Made by a program: the position numbers and the translations under genes. Positions 24,039-33,797 of a DNA stretch of 37,942 bases are shown piece by piece. This DNA comes from Candidatus Omnitrophota bacterium (GTDB taxonomy: Bacteria; Omnitrophota; Gorgyraeia; B26-G9). The stretch covers positions 1 to 37,942 of the forward strand of contig JAHJAO010000071.1 of NCBI GenBank assembly GCA_018813905.1, given 5' to 3'. Position 1 is the first letter of the stretch. Every line of letters starts with the position of its first letter. The notes under the pieces are model-generated. The model did no database searches and was not told the origin of the DNA. It saw only the letters and a program-made list of their open reading frames with translations.

Positions 24039-25178
24039 ATGAATATATTGATTATAAATTGCGGAAGTTCTTCGGTTAAATACCAGCTTTTCTGTATGCG
24101 CAAAATGTCGGTTTTGGCCAGAGGTATCGCCGAAAAGATTGGATGTCGCGATTCGTATATTTCATACCAAAAGGCAAATGCCAGCATTAGAGTGAAAGTG
24201 TACTTTAAGGATTATTTTACGGCAATAAGTAAGATAGTGGATTTACTTGTTCATCCGCAAAAGGGAGCGCTCAAAAGCAAAACAGAGATCAATGCCATCG
24301 GGCACCGCGTGGTTCACGGCGCAGAGGAATTTAAGTCTTCTCTTGTGATTAATAAGTATGCGTTGGAACGCATAAAATATTACGGCCGGCTTGCGCCGTT
24401 ACACAATCCGCCCGCATACAACGGGATAAGGGCGGCGCTTAAGATTTTTCCGCGCATAAAGCAGGTTGCGGTATTTGATACTGCCTTCCACCAAACAATG
24501 CCTGAGGAAGCGTTCATGTACGGGCTGCCTTATGCCTTTTATAAAAAATACGGTATCCGCCGTTACGGTTTTCACGGGACCAGCCATCGGTATGTAGCGC
24601 AGCAGGCAGCTAAAATTTTAAGGCGGCCTTTAAATAAACTAAAATTAATCTCCTGCCATTTGGGCAACGGTTGCAGTATTGCCGCGATTAAGTTTGGTCG
24701 GTCAATAGATACCAGCATGGGATTTACGCCGCTGGAGGGATTGCTTATGGGAACGCGGTGCGGCGATATTGATCCGGCCTTGGTAGGTTATATCATGGAG
24801 AAAGGGCAATATTCGATTGAAGATGTGAACGCTATTATGAATCGCAAAAGCGGTTTGCTGGGGCTTTCCGGCATAAGCAATGATATGCGTGATTTACTGG
24901 CTCAGAGAAGAAAGGGAAATAAAAAAGCAAAATTGGCGATTGATGTATTTATCTACCGGGTGATAAAATATATTGGCGCTTATCTTGCGGCGCTTAACGG
25001 TGCAGATGCCATAATCTTGACCGCGGGGATCGGAGAGAATGTGGCATTAATCCGGCAGCGTATCAAAAAAAGATTAGGGAATATTTTGGGAAGAAATTTT
25101 AAGATGCTGGTTATCCCCACAGACGAAGAACGCTTGATAGCGTTGGATACTTTTAAATTAGTGAAAAGACGTAAATGA
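24039..25178 (+). CDS. ackA: Acetate kinase
   Basis: NILIINCGSSSVKYQLF, VFDTAFHQTMPEEAFMYGLPYAFYKKYGIRRYGFHGTSHRYV, LGNGCSIAAI. Confidence 0.97.
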   Translation: MNILIINCGSSSVKYQLFCMRKMSVLARGIAEKIGCRDSYISYQKANASIRVKVYFKDYFTAISKIVDLLVHPQKGALKSKTEINAIGHRVVHGAEEFKSSLVINKYALERIKYYGRLAPLHNPPAYNGIRAALKIFPRIKQVAVFDTAFHQTMPEEAFMYGLPYAFYKKYGIRRYGFHGTSHRYVAQQAAKILRRPLNKLKLISCHLGNGCSIAAIKFGRSIDTSMGFTPLEGLLMGTRCGDIDPALVGYIMEKGQYSIEDVNAIMNRKSGLLGLSGISNDMRDLLAQRRKGNKKAKLAIDVFIYRVIKYIGAYLAALNGADAIILTAGIGENVALIRQRIKKRLGNILGRNFKMLVIPTDEERLIALDTFKLVKRRK

Positions 25179-25618
25179 AGATAACTATCAATGAAATTCC
25201 GGTCAGCGGTATTGTGCTTGAGGAAACAAATCAAGCGCAAATTCTGGATTTAGAACGTACGGATATAAAATTTTGCGCTCCGGTTTATATGAAGGCTTGC
25301 GTAATTCGCGACCAGGATAAAATTCAGATTGAACTGAAAGTGAAAACTGAAATGTTGATTGTCTGCAGCCGCTGCCTCGAAGAAAATAAGGCGGTCGTAG
25401 ACAAAGAAATAAATATTATACGGTCCAAAGAAAGTGATGCTGTAATCGATTTGACGCAGATAGCGAGAGAGGAGATAATTCTGGATTATCCGGCAAGGGC
25501 GTTATGTCGTGCGGATTGCCGGGGGCTTTGCCCTAAGTGTGGCAGGAATTTGAATGTCGCAAATTGTGATTGTTCGCAGCAAGACACTTTTAAACGGGGT
25601 ATTGATATAGAATTATAA
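25175..25618 (+). CDS. yceD: YceD/DUF177 family protein
   Basis: CSRCLEENKAVVDKEI...LDYPARALCRADCRGLCPKCGRNLNVANCDC; located immediately before rpmF. Confidence 0.9.
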   Translation: MKITINEIPVSGIVLEETNQAQILDLERTDIKFCAPVYMKACVIRDQDKIQIELKVKTEMLIVCSRCLEENKAVVDKEINIIRSKESDAVIDLTQIAREEIILDYPARALCRADCRGLCPKCGRNLNVANCDCSQQDTFKRGIDIEL

Positions 25619-25658
25619 ACAATTTTATGTTATTAATATAATTTAAGGAGGGAAAATC

Positions 25659-25853
25659 ATGGCTCATCCAAAAAGAAAAACTTCGAAGACAAGGCGGGCG
25701 AAGAGAAGGACGCATAAAAAACTGGATATTCCGTCCATATCCATTTGTCCGCATTGCAAACAGACCAAGCCGCCTCACCAGGTTTGCCCGCATTGTGGTT
25801 ATTATAAGGGAAAGAAATATAGAGAGATCAAAGAGAAAAAGCCCAAAAAGTAG
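25659..25853 (+). CDS. rpmF: Ribosomal protein L32
   Basis: MAHPKRKTSKTRRAKRRTHKKLD...CPHCKQTKPPHQVCPHCGYYKGKKY. Confidence 0.97.
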   Translation: MAHPKRKTSKTRRAKRRTHKKLDIPSISICPHCKQTKPPHQVCPHCGYYKGKKYREIKEKKPKK

Positions 25854-25886
25854 GTAACTGTTTAATTAATAATAAGAAAGGCAGTT

Positions 25887-26912
25887 ATGAGAATAGCCGT
25901 TGATGCTATGGGCGGAGATAATGCTCCGGATGTGATTGTTGAGGGGGCGTTAGAAGCCGCAAAGTCTTGTTCGGATGATATTATTCTGGTGGGAAATAAG
26001 TCCGTTATTGAAAGCAAGCTCTCCAAATTTAAAAATATACCTTCCAATCTTACGGTTGAAAACGCATCGGAATTAATCGGCATGGATGAATCACCGGCGG
26101 TGAGTGTGCGCAGAAAAAAAGATTCGTCCATTAACGTTGCGGTGAATCTGGTCAAGGAAAAAAAAGCGGATGCAGTAGTATCCGCGGGCAATACGGGTGC
26201 GGTGGTCTGCGCGGCAAGCCTGTTTTTAAGAGCGCTGCCGGGCATTGACCGGCCGGGTATCAGCGTGTTTTTCCCTTCCTTGAAAGATAGGGTCTTATTG
26301 ATTGATGCCGGCGCTAATGTCGATGCCAAACCGGAACATTTGCTGCAATACGCGATAATGGGCAGTGTCTACGCAAAATTTGTCTTGAATAAAAAAAATC
26401 CCAAAGTGGGCCTGCTTAATATCGGGGAAGAAGAATCTAAAGGACCGGAGTTTGTTAAGGAAACATTTAAGCTGCTTGAACAGAACAAAAACATTAACTT
26501 TATCGGCAACGTCGAAGGCCGCGATATCTGCGTGGGCAACTGTGATGTGGTTGTTTGCGATGGATTTGTCGGTAATGTTGTCCTTAAGGTTTCAGAAGGG
26601 ATTGCCGATGCGATCAAGGAAATGTTAAAGCGCAAACTCGCTTCCAATTTCATTACCTGGATAGGCGCATTATTGAGCGCGCCGGCGTTTAAGGCCTTGA
26701 AAAAAGAGATTGATTACGCCGAATACGGCGGTGCCCCGCTTCTGGGCATTGACGGGGCATGTATAATTGCCCATGGCGGCTCGTCTGCCTATGCAATCAA
26801 AAATGCTATTCGTGCGGCTAGGGAATATTTATTGAATAATGTAAATCAGCATATTATCGAGCTGATCGACAAAAAAAATGGGGCTGCTTCTTCTGCTACA
26901 TCAAATCCATGA
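25887..26912 (+). CDS. plsX: Phosphate acyltransferase PlsX
   Basis: MRIAVDAMGGDNAPDVIVEGALEA...AVVSAGNTGAVV...CDGFVGNVVLKVSEG. Confidence 0.97.
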   Translation: MRIAVDAMGGDNAPDVIVEGALEAAKSCSDDIILVGNKSVIESKLSKFKNIPSNLTVENASELIGMDESPAVSVRRKKDSSINVAVNLVKEKKADAVVSAGNTGAVVCAASLFLRALPGIDRPGISVFFPSLKDRVLLIDAGANVDAKPEHLLQYAIMGSVYAKFVLNKKNPKVGLLNIGEEESKGPEFVKETFKLLEQNKNINFIGNVEGRDICVGNCDVVVCDGFVGNVVLKVSEGIADAIKEMLKRKLASNFITWIGALLSAPAFKALKKEIDYAEYGGAPLLGIDGACIIAHGGSSAYAIKNAIRAAREYLLNNVNQHIIELIDKKNGAASSATSNP

Positions 26913-26945
26913 TTTCGCATAAGGCAATAGGAGAGAAAAATAAAA

Positions 26946-27899
26946 ATGAATAAGAAAGTTGCTTTTATTTTTCCCGGCCAGGGAGCGCAATATGTGGGGA
27001 TGGGAAAGCAATTATATGCAGATTTTCCTGCTGCTCGGCGCATTTTTGAGCTGGCGGATGAAGTTTTGGGTTTTAACCTGACTAAAATTTGCTTTGAAGG
27101 GCCGCAGGAAGAGCTTACCAAAAGCAGTATTTGCCAACCGGCTATACTTACCTTAAGTGTTGCCGCGGTAGATGTTTTGATTCGTGATTTCGCGGGGCCC
27201 GCTATGGCAACGGACGCATGTGCGGGGTTAAGTTTAGGCGAGTATTCGGCATTAGTTGCTTGTGGGAGTTTGAGATTTGAAGACGCGTTACTTCTTGTAA
27301 ATAAACGGGGCCAGTTCATGGATGAGGCTTCGGCAGAGAATCCGGGAACAATGTCTTGCATTCTGGGGCTTGAAATCGAACAGGTGAAAGAAATCTGCGG
27401 CATAACCGGCACGGAGATAGCTAATCTCAACTGTCCCGGCCAGATTGTTATTTCCGGCAGTTTTGATAGTATTAATAAAGCAAATACGTTAGCGCAAGAC
27501 AAAGGCGCAAAGAGAGTTATTCCACTTGATGTCAGCGGGCCATTTCATTCCTCGCTCATGTCCGAAGCGGCCAAAAAGTTGAAATTGGAACTTGAGAAAG
27601 TGTCTATAGTTGCGCCTCGGATTAAGTTTTGTACGAATGTCACGGCTGATTTTGTGCGGGAACCGGAAGTGATTAAGGACTTATTGGTGAAACAGGTCGC
27701 GCATACTACTTTTTGGCAAAGATGCGTGGAGAGGTTAAGATCGGATGGGATCGCGTTTTTTCTTGAACTTGGGCCCGGGAAGGTGCTAAGAGGGTTATTA
27801 CAGCGGATTGACCGAAGCCTTGAGGTGGTTAATTTAGAAACAAGTGGGGACTTTTCAAAATTAAAGGAAAGTTTGGGATTATCGCAAAGGGGGACGTGA
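26946..27899 (+). CDS. fabD: Malonyl-CoA ACP transacylase
   Basis: FIFPGQGAQYVGMGKQLY...GLSLGEYSALVA...GPFHSSLM. Confidence 0.97.
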   Translation: MNKKVAFIFPGQGAQYVGMGKQLYADFPAARRIFELADEVLGFNLTKICFEGPQEELTKSSICQPAILTLSVAAVDVLIRDFAGPAMATDACAGLSLGEYSALVACGSLRFEDALLLVNKRGQFMDEASAENPGTMSCILGLEIEQVKEICGITGTEIANLNCPGQIVISGSFDSINKANTLAQDKGAKRVIPLDVSGPFHSSLMSEAAKKLKLELEKVSIVAPRIKFCTNVTADFVREPEVIKDLLVKQVAHTTFWQRCVERLRSDGIAFFLELGPGKVLRGLLQRIDRSLEVVNLETSGDFSKLKESLGLSQRGT

Positions 27900-28639
27900 T
27901 GAAATTAAAAGATAAAGTTGCTGTTATTACCGGAGGGGCACGGGGCATTGGAAAGGAAATCGCTATGACTCTTGCCCGGGCCGGAGCGCATTGTGTGCTT
28001 TGCGATGTTAATGAGGAAGAGTTAAGGAATGCGGAAAAGGACATTAAAAAGCTTGATGTGAGCACGATGTCGGCGGTTTTAGATGTATCAGATTACGCGC
28101 AATGCGAAGATATGGCGAACAAAGTTGTTGACAAATTCAAAAAATTAGATATACTAATCAATAATGCAGGCATAACTAAGGACAATTTGCTTCTTAGAAT
28201 GCGGCCGGAAGACTGGGATGCAGTAATTTCAGTAAACTTGAAGGGATGTTTCAACTGTACCAAGGCTGCGATAAGGGTTATGCTTAAGCAAAGAGCGGGG
28301 CGCATAGTTAATCTGGCTTCAATAATCGGTTTAATGGGTAATGCCGGCCAGGCAAATTATGCGGCTTCAAAAGCGGGAATAATCGGCTTAACGAAAAGTG
28401 TAGCCAAGGAGGTTGCATCCCGCAATATCAACGTGAATGCGATTGCTCCCGGGTTCATTGAAACGAAAATGACGCAAATATTGCCCGAAGATGTTAAAAC
28501 AGCCATGCTTAAGCAAATTCCTTTAGCCAGGTTCGGGAAACCGGAAGATGTTGCGAAATTGGTGTTGTTTCTGGTAAGCGATGAATCCAGTTACATAACC
28601 GGGCAAGTGATACAAATAGATGGTGGAATGTTAATGTAG
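27899..28639 (+). CDS. fabG: 3-oxoacyl-ACP reductase
   Basis: [32 protein letters not shown] overlap with fabD. Confidence 0.97.
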   Translation: MKLKDKVAVITGGARGIGKEIAMTLARAGAHCVLCDVNEEELRNAEKDIKKLDVSTMSAVLDVSDYAQCEDMANKVVDKFKKLDILINNAGITKDNLLLRMRPEDWDAVISVNLKGCFNCTKAAIRVMLKQRAGRIVNLASIIGLMGNAGQANYAASKAGIIGLTKSVAKEVASRNINVNAIAPGFIETKMTQILPEDVKTAMLKQIPLARFGKPEDVAKLVLFLVSDESSYITGQVIQIDGGMLM

Positions 28640-28682
28640 CATTATAAAAAGGAGTTTGGAACGTAGAAAAGGAGGCTTAAAT

Positions 28683-28940
28683 ATGTCAGTAGAAGAAAAA
28701 GTAAAGACAATAATCGTGGATCAATTAGGAGTAAAACCAGAGGAGGTTACTCCAAACGCATCGTTTGTGGATGATTTAGGGGCGGATTCGTTGGATACAG
28801 TGGAGCTAGTAATGGCCCTGGAAGAAGAGTTTGGTATTGAAATTCCGGACGAAGATGCGGAAAAGATGTCCAACGTAGGAGAAGCGATTAAATATATCGA
28901 AGCCAAAGCAAAAGCAACGGAAAGCCAAGAAGGGGCATAA
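28683..28940 (+). CDS. acpP: Acyl carrier protein
   Basis: [34 protein letters not shown]. Start trimmed to ATG 28683. Confidence 0.98.
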   Translation: MSVEEKVKTIIVDQLGVKPEEVTPNASFVDDLGADSLDTVELVMALEEEFGIEIPDEDAEKMSNVGEAIKYIEAKAKATESQEGA

Positions 28941-28977
28941 TACAGCTTAAGCTTATTGTGCTTTTGCTTAGATAGTT

Positions 28978-30216
28978 ATGGAAAAAAGAAGAGTTGTTGT
29001 TACCGGTATTGGCGTTGTCAGTCCGATTGGTAATAATAAAGATGATTTTTGGCATGCCTTGTGTGACGGGAAAAGTGGTGCAGGATACGTAACGTACTTT
29101 GATACCACTGACTTTGCTTCCCGAATTGATGCCGAAGTTAAAAATTTTGAACCTACCGCTTATATTAGCCCCAAAGAACTAAAACGGATGGATCAGTTTG
29201 TTCAATTTGCGGTCGCCGCAAGCAAGATGGCGTTTGACGATGCGGGATTGCAAATCGAAAAAGAGGACCCAAACCAGATAGGGGTTCTTATCGGCACGGG
29301 TATTGGGGGGCTGCATATCGTAGAAGAACAGGCAAAAGTTCTTATCGAACGCGGCCCAAAGCGGCTCACACCTTTTTTAATACCCATGTTAATCGTAAAT
29401 ATGGCTCCAGGCCAGGTATCGATAAGCTTGGGGCTTAAAGGGCCGAACACTTGCGTGACAACTGCATGTGCTACCGGAGGCCATTCTATCGGAGACGCGT
29501 TCCGCATTATCCAAAGAGGAGAAGCCCAGGCAATGGTGTGCGGCGGTACGGAAAGTTGCATAACTCCGTTAGGCTTTGGCGGATTTTGCGCAATGAAGGC
29601 GCTTACTACCAGAAACGACGAACCGGAACGGGCTTCGCGGCCGTTTGACCGGGATAGAGACGGCTTTCTCATGGCCGAAGGCGCGGGGATTGTAGTTTTG
29701 GAAGAGTTAGAGCATGCAAAGAAAAGGGGTGCTCAGATTTACGCCGAGCTTGCCGGTTATGGAATGAGCGGTGATGCCTACCACATAACTGCTCCGGACC
29801 CCACCGCAGACGGTGCGATCCGGTGCATGGAAGCGGCAATAAAAGATGCGGCGGTTAAGAAAGAGGAAGTTGAATATATAAATGCTCATGGCACATCTAC
29901 TCAGCTTAATGATAAAGTGGAAACGTTGGGTATTAAGAAGGTTTTTGGAGAGCGCGCTTACAAGATTGCCGTAAGTTCCACAAAATCCATGACCGGGCAT
30001 CTGCTTGGTGCGGCTGGCGGCGTAGAATGCATTGCGGCAGCTTTGGCCATAAAACATGGTGTTATCCCTCCCACTATAAATTATGAAAATCCTGACCCTG
30101 AATGTGACCTCGATTACGTCCCTAATACCGCGCGGCAAAAGAAGGTAGGTGTGGCTATATCGAACTCCTTAGGGTTTGGGGGGCATAACGTTACGTTGGT
30201 TTTGAAGAAATTTTAA
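28978..30216 (+). CDS. fabF: 3-oxoacyl-ACP synthase II
   Basis: [60 protein letters not shown]. Confidence 0.97.
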   Translation: MEKRRVVVTGIGVVSPIGNNKDDFWHALCDGKSGAGYVTYFDTTDFASRIDAEVKNFEPTAYISPKELKRMDQFVQFAVAASKMAFDDAGLQIEKEDPNQIGVLIGTGIGGLHIVEEQAKVLIERGPKRLTPFLIPMLIVNMAPGQVSISLGLKGPNTCVTTACATGGHSIGDAFRIIQRGEAQAMVCGGTESCITPLGFGGFCAMKALTTRNDEPERASRPFDRDRDGFLMAEGAGIVVLEELEHAKKRGAQIYAELAGYGMSGDAYHITAPDPTADGAIRCMEAAIKDAAVKKEEVEYINAHGTSTQLNDKVETLGIKKVFGERAYKIAVSSTKSMTGHLLGAAGGVECIAAALAIKHGVIPPTINYENPDPECDLDYVPNTARQKKVGVAISNSLGFGGHNVTLVLKKF

Positions 30217-30235
30217 ATCATATAATAGATTCTGT

Positions 30236-30270
30236 AAATAGGCAACTGAAAAAGTTGCCTATTTATTTTT
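30236..30270 (+). terminator. Intrinsic terminator after fabF
   Basis: AAATAGGCAACT-GAAAA-AGTTGCCTATTT, 12-bp perfect arms, followed by ATTTTT. Confidence 0.85.
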
Positions 30271-30290
30271 GTTGGGCGGAGTTTCGGTAA

Positions 30291-30319
30291 TTGACAGTGG
30301 TTATTTTTTTATGTATAAT
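30291..30319 (+). promoter_or_regulatory. Consensus promoter for the acyl-CoA dehydrogenase/Etf operon
   Basis: TTGACA (30291-30296), 17-bp spacer, TATAAT (30314-30319). Confidence 0.85.
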
Positions 30320-30399
30320 ATCTGCACCCTGTTCTGTAAAAATTGGAAACAGGAAATCTTTTGCCAAGTTTTATAGGGTAACGAAAGGAGTACAAGAAC

Positions 30400-31563
30400 A
30401 TGGATTATTTACTTACCGAAGAACAGATAATGGTAAGGGATTTAGCTAGAAAGATTGCTCAGGAGAAGCTGAAAGACCGTGTCGCTGAATTTGACCAGAG
30501 CGAAGAATTCCCTTGGCCGATTATTAAACTATTAGCGGAAGCGGACCTATTTGGTGTTTACCTTGAGGAAAAATACGGTGGCATGGGAGGGGGAATACTT
30601 GAGTTGTGTTTGGTTACGGAAGAACTTTCCCGTGTTTGCGGCGGTGTGGCGGTAAGTTACGCGGCTTCGGCTTTGGGCACCGAACCTATAATGCTTTTTG
30701 GCTCAGAGGAGCAGAAGAATAAATATCTACCGGAAATCGCGAGCGGGAAAAAGTTAGCGGCTTTTGGCTTAACCGAACCGAACGCGGGCAGCGACGCGGG
30801 AGCGATAGAAACCACGGCCAAGAAAGACGGGGAATATTATATTTTAAACGGGACTAAGCATTTTATAACTAACGGAGGAGACGCAGAAATTTACGTGATA
30901 ATCGCTATGACCGATAAAACAAAAGGTTCCCGCGGGTCTTCGGCGTTTATCGTAGAGAAAGGCACTCCGGGTTTTACGTTCGGAAAGAAAGAAGAGAAGA
31001 TGGGTATTCGTACCTCAAGTACCCGCGAGTTAGTCTTTACTGATTGCAAAATTCCGAAGAAGAACCTCTTGGCTAAAGAAGGTATGGGGTTTATTGTTAC
31101 CATGAAGACTTTTGACATGTCTCGGCCGGGGGTTGCGGCGCAGGCCGTCGGTATTGCCCAGGGAGCTCTGGATTTAGCTGTTGAGTATTCAAGGCAGCGT
31201 CAGCAGTTCGGTAAACCTATTTCCAGTTTTCAAGGTTTACAGTTTATGTTGGCGGATATGGCGACTCAGGTTGAAGCCGCCCGCGCGCTTGTCTATAGCC
31301 TGGCAAGAATGCTTGATAGTGGAAATACCAAAGTATCCAAAGAATCCGCTATGGCTAAATTATTCGCCTCCGATGTTGCAATGAAGGTAACTACAGATGC
31401 AGTTCAGATTTATGGCGGCTATGGTTATATGCGCGATTATCCGGTTGAGAAATTCATGCGTGACGCCAAAATAACCCAGATTTATGAAGGTACAAACCAG
31501 ATCCAGCGCAGTATTATCGCTGCAAATTTAATCAAAGAATCATTGGCGGCTTCAAAAAAATAG
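30400..31563 (+). CDS. Acyl-CoA dehydrogenase (short-chain/butyryl-CoA dehydrogenase-like)
   Basis: AFGLTEPNAGSDAGA, RQQFGKPISSFQGLQF, QIYGGYGYMRDYPVEKFMRDAKITQIYEGTNQIQR. Confidence 0.95.
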   Translation: MDYLLTEEQIMVRDLARKIAQEKLKDRVAEFDQSEEFPWPIIKLLAEADLFGVYLEEKYGGMGGGILELCLVTEELSRVCGGVAVSYAASALGTEPIMLFGSEEQKNKYLPEIASGKKLAAFGLTEPNAGSDAGAIETTAKKDGEYYILNGTKHFITNGGDAEIYVIIAMTDKTKGSRGSSAFIVEKGTPGFTFGKKEEKMGIRTSSTRELVFTDCKIPKKNLLAKEGMGFIVTMKTFDMSRPGVAAQAVGIAQGALDLAVEYSRQRQQFGKPISSFQGLQFMLADMATQVEAARALVYSLARMLDSGNTKVSKESAMAKLFASDVAMKVTTDAVQIYGGYGYMRDYPVEKFMRDAKITQIYEGTNQIQRSIIAANLIKESLAASKK

Positions 31564-31570
31564 GAAAATC

Positions 31571-32365
31571 ATGAATATAATTGTTTGTATAAAGCAAGTC
31601 CCGGATACAACTGATGTGCGTATTAATCCCGAAACCAACACCTTGGTCCGGGAGGGGGTAAAATCGATAATTAACCCCTTTGATATGTATGCGATTGAAG
31701 AAGGTTTAAGGTTAAAGGAAAAATTTGGCGGTAAAGTCACGATTATCACTATGGGGCCGCCCCAGGCCGAAGCGGCATTGAGAGAAGCAATATCTTTAGG
31801 GGCGGATGAAGCCATACTTTTATCCGACCGCGCTTTTGCCGGCAGCGACACTTTAGCTACGAGTTACGCTCTGGCCATGGCGATAAAAAATATCGGCGAT
31901 TTTGATATTATTATCTGCGGTAAGCAAGCGATTGACGGGGATACCGCACAGGTAGGGCCGGGAATTTCGGTATGGCTGGATATCCCGCAGGTCGCCTTTG
32001 TTAAAAAGATTAAAGAGGTTACAGAAGACGGCGTAAAGAAAATATTTAAGGTAGAAAGAATGGTCGAAGAGGGATACGAAATTGTTGAATTGCCCCTGCC
32101 TTGCCTGCTAACGGTGGTCAAAGAAATAAACGAACCTCGGATGCCATCGTTGAAAGGTATGATGCGTGCTAAGAAGGCCGAAATTTTAAAATGGACGGCG
32201 GAAAATATCAAGGCCGACGTGAAAAATGTCGGCTTGGACGGATCGCCGACGCAGGTAGTACGTATTTTTACGCCGCCGGTAAGGCAAGGCGGACAGATGT
32301 TAACCGGCACAGAGGAAGAAGTTGCTGCGAAACTGGCCGGGCTCTTAAAAGAAGATATCGGGTAA
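31571..32365 (+). CDS. etfB: Electron transfer flavoprotein subunit beta
   Basis: MNIIVCIKQVPDTTDVRINPETNTLVREGV...ICGKQAIDGDTAQVGP. Confidence 0.96.
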   Translation: MNIIVCIKQVPDTTDVRINPETNTLVREGVKSIINPFDMYAIEEGLRLKEKFGGKVTIITMGPPQAEAALREAISLGADEAILLSDRAFAGSDTLATSYALAMAIKNIGDFDIIICGKQAIDGDTAQVGPGISVWLDIPQVAFVKKIKEVTEDGVKKIFKVERMVEEGYEIVELPLPCLLTVVKEINEPRMPSLKGMMRAKKAEILKWTAENIKADVKNVGLDGSPTQVVRIFTPPVRQGGQMLTGTEEEVAAKLAGLLKEDIG

Positions 32366-32381
32366 ATAAGGAAAAACAGTT

Positions 32382-33572
32382 ATGGCGATTGAAATATTAC
32401 AAGATAAATGTGTTGGTTGCCGACTGTGTCTTAAGTCTTGTCCTTATGACGCGCTGGAAATGGTCAATAACATTGCCGTGATTAAGGATAACTGTATTCA
32501 ATGCGGCGCCTGCGTAGAAAGTTGCAAGTTCGACGCCATAATTTTAAGAAAACACGAAGAGGTAAGTACCCCCGAGGACGACTTTAAAGATATATGGGTT
32601 TTTGCGGAGCAGAAAAAAGGGGCGATTCAGTCGGTGGTATATGAACTTTTAGGTGAAGGTAAAAAACTTGCCCGAAAAAGAAATCAGAAATTAGCTGCCG
32701 TGCTTCTGGGGGAAAAGGTAAAGAATGAGGCGAAAAAATTGATCGCGCGCGGCGCGGATAAAGTGTATTTGGTTGAAGCGGCAGAGCTTAAAAGTTATCA
32801 GGCCGAGATTTATTCAAACGTATTAACAAAACTTATCCGGGACTATAAGCCGGAAATTGTTTTGACGGGAGCGACAGCTATGGGCCGCTCGCTTATCCCC
32901 AGGGTTGCGGTGGAACTGAAGACCGGACTTACTGCGGATTGTACCGGATTGGATATTGATGAAGAAAAGGGGATATTACTGCAGACGCGTCCGGCTTTCG
33001 GCGGAAATATTATGGCCACAATTATCTGCCCGCACCGGCGTCCGCAAATGGCGACTGTTCGGCATAAGGTTATGAAAGAAGCGGAAGTTAATTCTGCGCA
33101 CAAAGGTGAAATAATCGCGTTAAACTCCAAAGAGTTTTCCTTTAAGAGCCGGGCAAAGCTTATCGATATTGTGGAAGAGCTTGAAGAAACGGTTAATCTG
33201 ACCGAAGCGGATATTATTGTTTCCGGGGGAAGAGGCGTGGGAAGTGCAGAAAACTTCAAGCTGATCGAAGAGTTTGCTAAAACTATCGGCGCCGCGGTCG
33301 GAGCTTCGCGCGCAGCCGTGGATAGCGGGTTAAAACCTTACTCTCACCAAGTTGGGCAAACCGGAAAAACCGTTTGTCCAAAAATTTATTTTGCCTGCGG
33401 CATTTCCGGGCAGATTCAGCATTTAGTCGGGATGCAGTCTTCGGATATTATCGTGGCGATAAATAAAGATGCGGACGCGCCCATTTTTAAAATTGCTACT
33501 TACGGCATCGTAGGCGATTTATTTAAAATAATTCCCGCCCTGATCAAGCAATTTATGAAGAACAGAAAGTAG
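32382..33572 (+). CDS. etfA: Electron transfer flavoprotein subunit alpha with N-terminal 2x[4Fe-4S] ferredoxin domain
   Basis: CVGCRLCLKSCPYDALEMVNNIAVIKDNCIQCGACVESCKFDAI, then EtfA core GASRAAVDSGLKPYSHQVGQTGKTVCPKIYFACGISGQIQHLVGMQ. Confidence 0.95.
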   Translation: MAIEILQDKCVGCRLCLKSCPYDALEMVNNIAVIKDNCIQCGACVESCKFDAIILRKHEEVSTPEDDFKDIWVFAEQKKGAIQSVVYELLGEGKKLARKRNQKLAAVLLGEKVKNEAKKLIARGADKVYLVEAAELKSYQAEIYSNVLTKLIRDYKPEIVLTGATAMGRSLIPRVAVELKTGLTADCTGLDIDEEKGILLQTRPAFGGNIMATIICPHRRPQMATVRHKVMKEAEVNSAHKGEIIALNSKEFSFKSRAKLIDIVEELEETVNLTEADIIVSGGRGVGSAENFKLIEEFAKTIGAAVGASRAAVDSGLKPYSHQVGQTGKTVCPKIYFACGISGQIQHLVGMQSSDIIVAINKDADAPIFKIATYGIVGDLFKIIPALIKQFMKNRK

Positions 33573-33721
33573 CCTATTTTTTCCTGCCACATTCGACGCC
33601 AAGCCCGCAAGGCTTGTCCGCTCAGTATCAAGCCTAATAAGTAGGGAACTATTCCCAATGCCTGTTTTACGGTAGGCAGTGGGGAATACCAAATGGCTTG
33701 ACAGAATTTTTTACAAATGTC

Positions 33722-33750
33722 TTGCTTTAAAAAAAGATTTTTGATATAAT
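33722..33750 (+). promoter_or_regulatory. Putative smc promoter
   Basis: TTGCTT (33722-33727), 17-bp spacer, TATAAT (33745-33750). Confidence 0.55.
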
Positions 33751-33797
33751 TTTTTTGCAAGGGATTGCCCCTGCCGAAGTTAATATAAGGATATAAA

